In this document: in pieces, positions 58,984 to 64,000 of the stretch
Numbering within the stretch: the first letter of the stretch is position 1
Layout of the letters: the number at the start of each line of letters is the position of its first letter
Assembly (NCBI RefSeq): GCF_000282475.1
Contig: NZ_AKJF01000208.1
Coordinates: 1 to 64,000 of the forward strand
Length of the DNA: 64,000 nt
Reading direction: 5' to 3'
Origin: Pseudomonas sp. GM78
GTDB taxonomy: Bacteria; Pseudomonadota; Gammaproteobacteria; Pseudomonadales; Pseudomonadaceae
The notes under the pieces: generated by a model
Database searches by the model: none
What the model saw: the letters and a program-made list of their open reading frames with translations, nothing else
Told to the model about the DNA's origin: nothing
Program-made: the position numbers and the translations under genes

Positions 58984-60876
58984 ATGAATACCAATGTCAG
59001 TCCTCGCGTATCGAACGAGTTGTTTGAGCTTTATCCGTTGCTCATCCCGAACTGGGTGCCTTCGGTTAAACCGGAAGGCATCGCCCATGGTGGTATTCCC
59101 CAAGCCCTTTACGATGGGCAGGCGCAGGGCCTCGAGTGTCTGGTTAAGCCCTGGACCGAGAGCCAGTTTTGCTCTTTTACCGTGGCAGTTGGTGATCGCG
59201 TGGATCTGTATGTCAATGACGATCCGACGCCTGTGGCGGGCAAGACCGTCGCAGCTGGTGAGGAGCAGCACCCCATCCGTTTTTATCTACCTCACGGACA
59301 TTTGAATCATGGCGTCAATCGTTTGTACTACACGGTCACCACAGAGAGTAGAGGCGCCGAACCGTCTCGTGACCTGTTGGTGCTGTATCACCTGGACATT
59401 GCAAACGACCCGGATCTGAAGATTCCGCTTGAGATCCTCAAAAATGGAGTCGATGGCAAGGCCGCGGCGCAGGGGGTGGAGTTCGGGTTCAGATATTCCA
59501 ACTGGAACAAGTACGATGTCATTGAATTCAGATTGGGCAAAACCAATGTCAGATTCGAAGTGCCCGACGCTCCGGCTTCAATTACCCGAACACTGTTTAC
59601 AGGGACGTTTCAGGAAGCGGGGGACAACGATAATACGTTGGCCGAGTTCGTTGTCATCGACCAGTTGGGCAACCAGAGCAAGCCCGAGAACCGGCTGGAC
59701 ATCGATCTCAACCGTGTTTCGTTGCAAGTCCCGAAAGTGGAAGGCATGGCCGGTAGCGACTTCGATCCCACCCTGCTTGAAATCAGGGTGCTGGTGCCCG
59801 AAGGTCGGTTGTTACCCAGCGACAAGCTGATCGTTAGCTGGCAAGGCCAAGCTGGCATCCCTGCAAGTAAATATACCAGCCCGCAGCAGCAGGTCAGTGA
59901 CGGGCTGGAAATTGTCGTGCCCCTTTCGGTGCTCGCCTACAGCCTGGGCAAGCCTGTCGATATCGCTTACGTCGTCGAGCGTAATGGCCAATCCACCCCT
60001 TCTCCGTCGTTGACGCTGAACGTTCTTGAACTACCGGCATCAGCCTTGACCCCGCCAGAGATCGTGGAGGCTGTTGACGGCGTGTTGGACGTGACGGCGC
60101 TGGGCGAAAAGAACGCCACCATTCATGCATTGCTCTGGACGCTGATCGAAGAGGGGCAATCATGCTGGATGAGCGTGGAAGGCAAAAAAACGGACGGCAC
60201 GCCTCATAATATGCGTCTATGGAACGGCCTGCCAGCGGTTGTCAATCCAGTCTGGATCAGTCAGGGGTTTTGGCCTCAAGTGCTCGGTAATAAATACTTG
60301 AATGAACTCGGTGCGGACACCGAACTCACGTTGAAGTTCAAGGTTTCGCTGGACAAGAGTAATAACGAGGAAACTGCGGTGGTGTTTACGGATCGGACTT
60401 ATAAGGTGGCCGTCGAGCCAATTCTTGAGGAAAATTTTGATCTTCAACCAACATCCATAATCAATTCTGGAGAGAGTATCGAGATACCAAGCATGCGTAT
60501 CAGTTTTACAAAAGGAGATGGGCTGGTAGCGATTGCTCCAATGGCTTTAGGCAATCCTGAATATCCTGGAAAACTTGAAGGTCAATTATTACATACCAAT
60601 TACACGTACACAGGATCAACGCCGCAAGAAGTAGTACTTCACCTAAGGTCAACTTATTCAAAAGTCAATTTTTGGATTGCGATGCAGAATTTCCCAGTGG
60701 ATTTTAACTTCTATGCAGCAGGTGATGTGTTTTTGGAAAAAATAACTTCAAAAACGATTGGTGTCCCGGAAGAGATAACATGCTCCAGACCGGGAATCGT
60801 AAAAATTGTAATACAACCGGGTGTGTCCGACCCACCGGATTGGATTGCGTTTGACACATTCACTTTTGCGACTTGA
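58984..60876 (+). CDS. Large multi-domain protein of unknown function with A+T-rich 3' part
   Basis: A 630-residue protein I cannot assign to a named family. ATG 58984 is preceded by GGGAGAAGG; an upstream in-frame ATG at 58885 overlaps the palindrome and is less likely. There is no signal peptide or membrane span. Residues about 1-480 look like consecutive beta-sandwich (Ig-like) domains of about 100 residues, with patterns such as LEIRVLVPEGRLLPSDKLI and DIAYVVERNGQSTPSPSLTL. The last 150 residues (from about 481) look different and aromatic-rich (WIAMQNFPVDFNFY, DWIAFDTFTF), possibly a carbohydrate-binding-like module. DNA from 60421 to 60780 is about 39% G+C by hand count against about 60% in the 5' part. 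A terminator follows. Confidence 0.8.
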   Translation: MNTNVSPRVSNELFELYPLLIPNWVPSVKPEGIAHGGIPQALYDGQAQGLECLVKPWTESQFCSFTVAVGDRVDLYVNDDPTPVAGKTVAAGEEQHPIRFYLPHGHLNHGVNRLYYTVTTESRGAEPSRDLLVLYHLDIANDPDLKIPLEILKNGVDGKAAAQGVEFGFRYSNWNKYDVIEFRLGKTNVRFEVPDAPASITRTLFTGTFQEAGDNDNTLAEFVVIDQLGNQSKPENRLDIDLNRVSLQVPKVEGMAGSDFDPTLLEIRVLVPEGRLLPSDKLIVSWQGQAGIPASKYTSPQQQVSDGLEIVVPLSVLAYSLGKPVDIAYVVERNGQSTPSPSLTLNVLELPASALTPPEIVEAVDGVLDVTALGEKNATIHALLWTLIEEGQSCWMSVEGKKTDGTPHNMRLWNGLPAVVNPVWISQGFWPQVLGNKYLNELGADTELTLKFKVSLDKSNNEETAVVFTDRTYKVAVEPILEENFDLQPTSIINSGESIEIPSMRISFTKGDGLVAIAPMALGNPEYPGKLEGQLLHTNYTYTGSTPQEVVLHLRSTYSKVNFWIAMQNFPVDFNFYAAGDVFLEKITSKTIGVPEEITCSRPGIVKIVIQPGVSDPPDWIAFDTFTFAT

Positions 60877-60920
60877 TTAGCATTGGAGAAGCCTAAGTAG
60901 CCAGATTGCTAATTCCCATT

Positions 60921-60960
60921 AACGGCCAGGCATTGGCAAACAATGTCTGGCCGTTGCTTT
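60921..60960 (+). terminator. Terminator after the 630-residue protein gene
   Basis: A 15-bp stem (60921-60935 with 60941-60955, with a G-T wobble) and a GCAAA loop, followed by GCTTT. The gap 60877-61210 (334 nt) otherwise holds only this, a palindromic repeat at 61153-61187 and A+T-rich sequence with no convincing ORF. Confidence 0.8.
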
Positions 60961-61152
60961 GGCGCGCAATGCCACCGTGGGAGTGATATGAAGCGGTTCA
61001 CCAATATTTCACATGAGCATCTGGACGTCTGACAGACGCTATACAAGTCCTGAGAAAATAAGATTGCCGAGGGTGATTTTGCTGAGCGAAACAATCTGCG
61101 TTCAGGAGTTTGTTGATCGGCGTTTGCCTGTCGAGGCGCCTTTTGTTGTTGC

Positions 61153-61187
61153 TGATCGTTCCCATCCACAGAGCATGGGAACGATCA
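61153..61187. repeat. Palindromic repeat downstream of oprG
   Basis: Perfect 13-bp arms (61153-61165 with 61175-61187), TGATCGTTCCCAT and its complement, with a 9-nt loop. I recall this GATCGTTCCCA repeat as widespread between Pseudomonas genes. It lies 23 bp past the oprG stop and may end its transcript, although no T tract follows. Confidence 0.7.
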
Positions 61188-61210
61188 ATTCACCACCACG
61201 TGAATATTGC

Positions 61211-61909
61211 TTAGAACTTGTAACCCAGACCGACCATGTAGATGAACGGATCGACATCCACGTTCACCCGTGCCCGGGTGCCCGGCGCCACGGCGTCGTT
61301 TTCCACTGTGGCGCGGGTATCGATGTCGATGTAACGCACCTGGGCGTTGATCATCACGTTGTCGGTCAGCATGTAGTCGGCACCGACCTGCCAGGCCATG
61401 CCCCAGGAATTCTTCGCCTTGAAGTTGCTGAAACCGTTGGCGCTGGCTTCGCTGCCCACGTGTTCATCGTAGATCCAGGTGTAGTTGATACCGGCGCCCA
61501 CGTAGGGCTGGAACGCAGACTTCGCATCCAGCGGGTAATACACCACGCTCAGGGTCGGCGGCAGGTGTTTGAGCGAACCGAGCTTGCCGTTCGCCGCGCT
61601 CAACGCGGTGCCCTTGAGTTTCACCTCATGCTCGAACGGCGTGGCCGCGAGCAGTTCGATACCCCAGTTGTTGGTGAGCATGTAGGCGACGTTGAGGCCC
61701 AATTGTGTGTCGCTGCTCATGGTCGCCTTGCCACCCAGGTCGGCGCCGCTCAGCGGGCCTTGGTCGACCTTGACCGTGGAACTGTCGGCCTTCGGGTTGA
61801 CGGTGATGGCACCGGCACGAAGGATGATGTCGCCAGCTTCGTGGGCGTGGGCGAACGGGGCTGCGAGCGCCAGCGCTACCAGCGAGGCGCCGAGCAAGGA
61901 CTTGTTCAT
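61211..61909 (-). CDS. oprG: OmpW-family outer membrane protein OprG
   Basis: An eight-stranded outer-membrane beta-barrel of 232 residues that allows diffusion of small, mostly hydrophobic molecules. A signal peptide spans residues 1-22 (cleavage after AHA), OmpW-family segments GDIILRAGAITVNP and PTLSVVYYPLD are visible, and the chain ends in the barrel-terminating Phe (MVGLGYKF). In P. aeruginosa OprG lies next to the same epimerase and is Anr-regulated. Here an FNR/Anr-type site is well placed upstream. In this genome a 630-residue gene is inserted between the epimerase and oprG. Confidence 0.95.
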   Translation of the reverse strand: MNKSLLGASLVALALAAPFAHAHEAGDIILRAGAITVNPKADSSTVKVDQGPLSGADLGGKATMSSDTQLGLNVAYMLTNNWGIELLAATPFEHEVKLKGTALSAANGKLGSLKHLPPTLSVVYYPLDAKSAFQPYVGAGINYTWIYDEHVGSEASANGFSNFKAKNSWGMAWQVGADYMLTDNVMINAQVRYIDIDTRATVENDAVAPGTRARVNVDVDPFIYMVGLGYKF

Positions 61910-61946
61910 GGGGGCTCCAGAGGACGTTAAAAATGTTCGATGTCCA

Positions 61947-61988
61947 ATGGTAAGCCGGCTAACGATTCGGTCTTTTGACTCAGCTCAA
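61947..61988 (-). promoter_or_regulatory. Anr/FNR-type promoter of oprG
   Basis: TTGA-N6-TCAA (61975-61988) matches the FNR half-sites. A -10 candidate TACCAT on the minus strand (61952-61947) puts the start near 61940, so the site is centred at about -41.5, the class II activator position. Leader about 30 nt. Confidence 0.6.
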
Positions 61989-62032
61989 GGAAAGTGGGAT
62001 GGGATCGGTTTTTGTGGTGTTTTTGCTGGCCT

Positions 62033-62124
62033 CATCGCGGGCAAGCCCGCTCCCACAAGAATTTGCGCAGTGCTGAAATTAGTGTTTCAACATCGAACCT
62101 GTGGGAGCGGGCTTGCCCGCGATG
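62033..62124. repeat. REP doublet (GGGCAAGCCCGC class)
   Basis: Perfect 25-bp inverted arms, 62033-62057 and 62100-62124, separated by 42 nt. Core CGCGGGCAAGCCCGCTCCCACA. It lies between the oprG promoter and the 3' end of the DUF3299 gene. Confidence 0.9.
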
Positions 62125-62156
62125 GCGATTGTGTTGGCGACCAGGAAGCTCCGGAC

Positions 62157-62675
62157 TCACTCCGGCAATTCATACAAGTAGATCTTGTCCGCCTCCATCT
62201 GATACCCGGCATCCGCCAACTCGCTAGTGGATGGCTTGACCTGCATCGCGCCCTCGATCCAGTACGGCTGGTACAGCTCGTCGAGCTTCACGCCGACGGC
62301 GCTTTTGACATGCACGATCTGGTTCGACGGCGGTGGCGGTACGTGGATGCAGGCGCCGAAATACGGCACCAGCAGAAAGTCCGTGGTCCGGCCTTCTTCA
62401 CTCACTTCCAGCGGCACGATGTAGCCCGGCAAGCGAATATTCTGCCCGTCGAGGGCCTTGACCACCGGCGCGTTGGGCATGTCCTGCTTCGCCGCCGGCG
62501 CCGATTCGGCGGACAGGGCATCGCTCATTTTCGACAGGTCGTGCAGCGGCGTCATGTTCGGCACTTCCGGCGCCGCATCCGGCGGGATCATTTCCGACCA
62601 GGTCAGCTCTTTCGGCGCAGCCGCCCACAACGGCAGGGCGACCAGCATCAACAGCGCAAAGACAGCGCGGCGCAT
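62157..62675 (-). CDS. DUF3299 family exported protein
   Basis: A 172-residue exported protein. ATG 62675 gives a clean signal peptide (MRRAVFALLMLVALPLWAAA), so it was chosen over an ATG 11 codons upstream inside the gap. The mature part has the DUF3299 core: LPGYIVPLE near residue 95, FLLVPYFGACIHVPPPPSNQIV near 114-135, where Cys and His could bind metal. In P. aeruginosa the same gene follows the FtsX permease in an operon induced by zinc shortage, so a periplasmic metal-related role is likely but unproven. 10 nt after the permease gene. Confidence 0.82.
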   Translation of the reverse strand: MRRAVFALLMLVALPLWAAAPKELTWSEMIPPDAAPEVPNMTPLHDLSKMSDALSAESAPAAKQDMPNAPVVKALDGQNIRLPGYIVPLEVSEEGRTTDFLLVPYFGACIHVPPPPSNQIVHVKSAVGVKLDELYQPYWIEGAMQVKPSTSELADAGYQMEADKIYLYELPE

Positions 62676-62685
62676 TTCAATATCC

Positions 62686-63951
62686 TCATAAACGGATCGA
62701 CAGGCCATCGGCCAGGGATTGGCGATAGGCGCGCCAGGCAGGCACGCTGCCCATCAGCAACGCAGCGATCAGGATGCCACCGAGTAGCGTCCATTCATAT
62801 TCACTTGGCCACGCCAGCGGCAGAAACAGGCCGTAATTGGCTTGCACGTAACCCTGGGCCGCCGCGATGCAGACGTACAGCAGCGCCACACCGGCCACCA
62901 CGCCGGCCAGCGCCAGGGCGAACGCCTCCAGCACCAGCAGTGTCGCGACATGCCACGGCCGCGCGCCCACCGAACGCAGGATCGCCATCTCCCGCCGGCG
63001 TTCGTTGAGACTGGTGAGAATCGCCGTGAGCATGCCGATCAACCCGGTCAGCACCACGAACAGCGACACTACGAACAAGGCTTTTTCCGCCGTGCTCATC
63101 AAGCTCCACAACTCCTGCAGCGCAACGCCCGGCAGGATCGCCAGCATCGGTTCGCCACGGAATTCGTTGATTTCGCGCTGCAGGGCAAAGGTCGAAATCT
63201 TGCTGTTGAGGCCGAGCATGAACGCGGTGATCGCCTGGGGCGTCAGGTCCATGTTGCGCGCCTGATCGGCGCTGATCCGGCCGTTGCCCCGGGCCGGCAC
63301 GCCGTTGTGCCAATCGACGTGAATGGCCTCCATGCCGCCGAGGCTGATGTGCAGCGTGCGGTCCACCGGGGTGCCGGTACGCTTGAGAATGCCGACCACG
63401 GTGAATGGCTTGTCGTCATGCTTGACCAGGCTGATCACGGCCACGCCGTGGGCCAGCACCAGCTTGTCGCCGAGTTTGTAGTGCAGCGCATCCGCGACTT
63501 CCGCACCGAGCACCACTTCGAACGGGTCGGTGGCGAAAGCACGGCCATCGGCCAGTTCCAGGTGCTGCTGGCGGCCGTACTGGTAGTGTTCGAAGTACGC
63601 TTCGGTGGTGCCCATCACCCGATAGCCGCGATGGGAATCGCCAAGGGACATCGGAATGGCCCACTTCACTTTCGGGTTGTTGGCGAAGTGTTCGAAGCTG
63701 TCCCAGCGGATGTTGTTGGTGGCGTTGCCGATGCGGAATACCGAGTACAGCAGCAGGTTGACCGAGCCGGAACGCGCGCCGACGATCAGGTCGGTGCCGC
63801 TGATGGTGCTGGCGAAGCTGGCCTTGGCCTCGGTGCGCACCCGCTCCACGGCCAGCAGCAGGCACACCGACAGGGCAATGGCGAACGCAGTCAGGATCGC
63901 GGTGAAACGGCGGTTAGCCAGGCTGGCCATGGCTAGACGAAACAGATACAT
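62686..63951 (-). CDS. FtsX-like ABC transporter permease
   Basis: A 421-residue MacB/FtsX-type permease. It has an N-terminal span (about residues 17-37), a large periplasmic domain, and three C-terminal spans (about 290-312, 335-365, 383-405) with the signature NERRREMAILRSVGARPWHV at about 318-337. Such permeases usually do not import substrates but transmit ATP-driven motion to periplasmic partners. Gene order ATPase-permease-DUF3299 matches a zinc-responsive cluster in P. aeruginosa. It begins 1 nt after the stop of the upstream gene, most likely the ATPase. Confidence 0.92.
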   Translation of the reverse strand: MYLFRLAMASLANRRFTAILTAFAIALSVCLLLAVERVRTEAKASFASTISGTDLIVGARSGSVNLLLYSVFRIGNATNNIRWDSFEHFANNPKVKWAIPMSLGDSHRGYRVMGTTEAYFEHYQYGRQQHLELADGRAFATDPFEVVLGAEVADALHYKLGDKLVLAHGVAVISLVKHDDKPFTVVGILKRTGTPVDRTLHISLGGMEAIHVDWHNGVPARGNGRISADQARNMDLTPQAITAFMLGLNSKISTFALQREINEFRGEPMLAILPGVALQELWSLMSTAEKALFVVSLFVVLTGLIGMLTAILTSLNERRREMAILRSVGARPWHVATLLVLEAFALALAGVVAGVALLYVCIAAAQGYVQANYGLFLPLAWPSEYEWTLLGGILIAALLMGSVPAWRAYRQSLADGLSIRL

Positions 63952-63952
63952 C

Positions 63953-64000
63953 TCAGACCTCTGCAGACGTGGCGGCGCGATTGAGATCGGCCAGCGACAG
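63953..64000 (-). CDS. C-terminal end of the gene upstream of the permease, probably its ABC ATPase (partial)
   Basis: The last 15 codons (LSLADLNRAATSAEV then stop) run off the window edge. Position, 1-nt spacing from the FtsX-like permease, and the usual ATPase-permease order suggest an ABC transporter ATP-binding subunit of about 225-240 residues. No ATPase motif lies inside the window, so the identity is by context only. Confidence 0.55.
   Translation of the reverse strand: MSLADLNRAATSAEV

Noticed and set aside
61013-61930. + strand frame across the oprG region
   Set aside because: Antisense to oprG, which has a signal peptide, barrel pattern and terminal Phe.

Overview
The window is chromosomal DNA from a Pseudomonas of the fluorescens group. 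Three things support this. Gene order in the first 40 kb (birA-coaX-tRNAs-secE-nusG-ribosomal proteins-katA-ferritin-uvrA-MFS-ssb) matches what I recall of P. aeruginosa. The coding DNA is G+C-rich at third codon positions. The second half carries palindromic REP doublets of the kind common in fluorescens-group genomes. Species cannot be fixed from the sequence alone.

Region 1 (1-33.3 kb) is the main transcription/translation block, all on the + strand. It runs birA-coaX-SPOR-like protein; tRNA-Tyr, -Gly, -Thr; tRNA-Trp-secE-nusG; rplKAJL-rpoBC; rpsL-rpsG-fusA-tuf; the S10 operon; the spc operon; and the alpha operon (rpsM-rpsK-rpsD-rpoA-rplQ). Promoters with 16-17 bp spacing and TAGAAT-like -10 boxes can be read before the tRNAs, tRNA-Trp/secE, rpsL, rpsJ, rpsH and rpsM. 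Several sit directly against a terminator-like hairpin. The spc operon is split by such a hairpin plus promoter between rpsN and rpsH. A tufB gene, expected between tRNA-Thr and tRNA-Trp, is absent.

Region 2 (33.4-42.3 kb) holds stress and DNA-maintenance genes: a clade 3 catalase, a ferritin lacking the bacterioferritin haem ligand, uvrA (reverse), a YajR-like MFS carrier, ssb, and a divergent cysteine hydrolase/GlxA-type regulator pair.

Region 3 (42.5-56.7 kb) is less conserved. It has a DUF3182 protein overlapping an alpha/beta hydrolase, a reverse four-gene operon (DUF72, EEP nuclease, cardiolipin synthase, flippase-like membrane protein), a DHA1 MFS carrier, a large MscS-type channel and full-length Lhr helicase. 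Five REP-type inverted repeats separate these units.

Region 4 (56.9-64 kb) has a degenerate RmlD-like protein overlapping an NAD-dependent epimerase. Next comes a 630-residue protein of unknown function with an A+T-rich 3' third and a perfect palindrome upstream. It is followed by an OprG/OmpW porin with a well-placed Anr/FNR box, a DUF3299 protein, an FtsX-like permease, and the last 15 codons of an upstream gene, probably the partner ATPase. The 630-residue gene looks like an accessory insertion between otherwise syntenic epimerase and oprG genes and is the most unusual coding feature here. No mobile element, prophage, CRISPR array or rRNA gene was seen.
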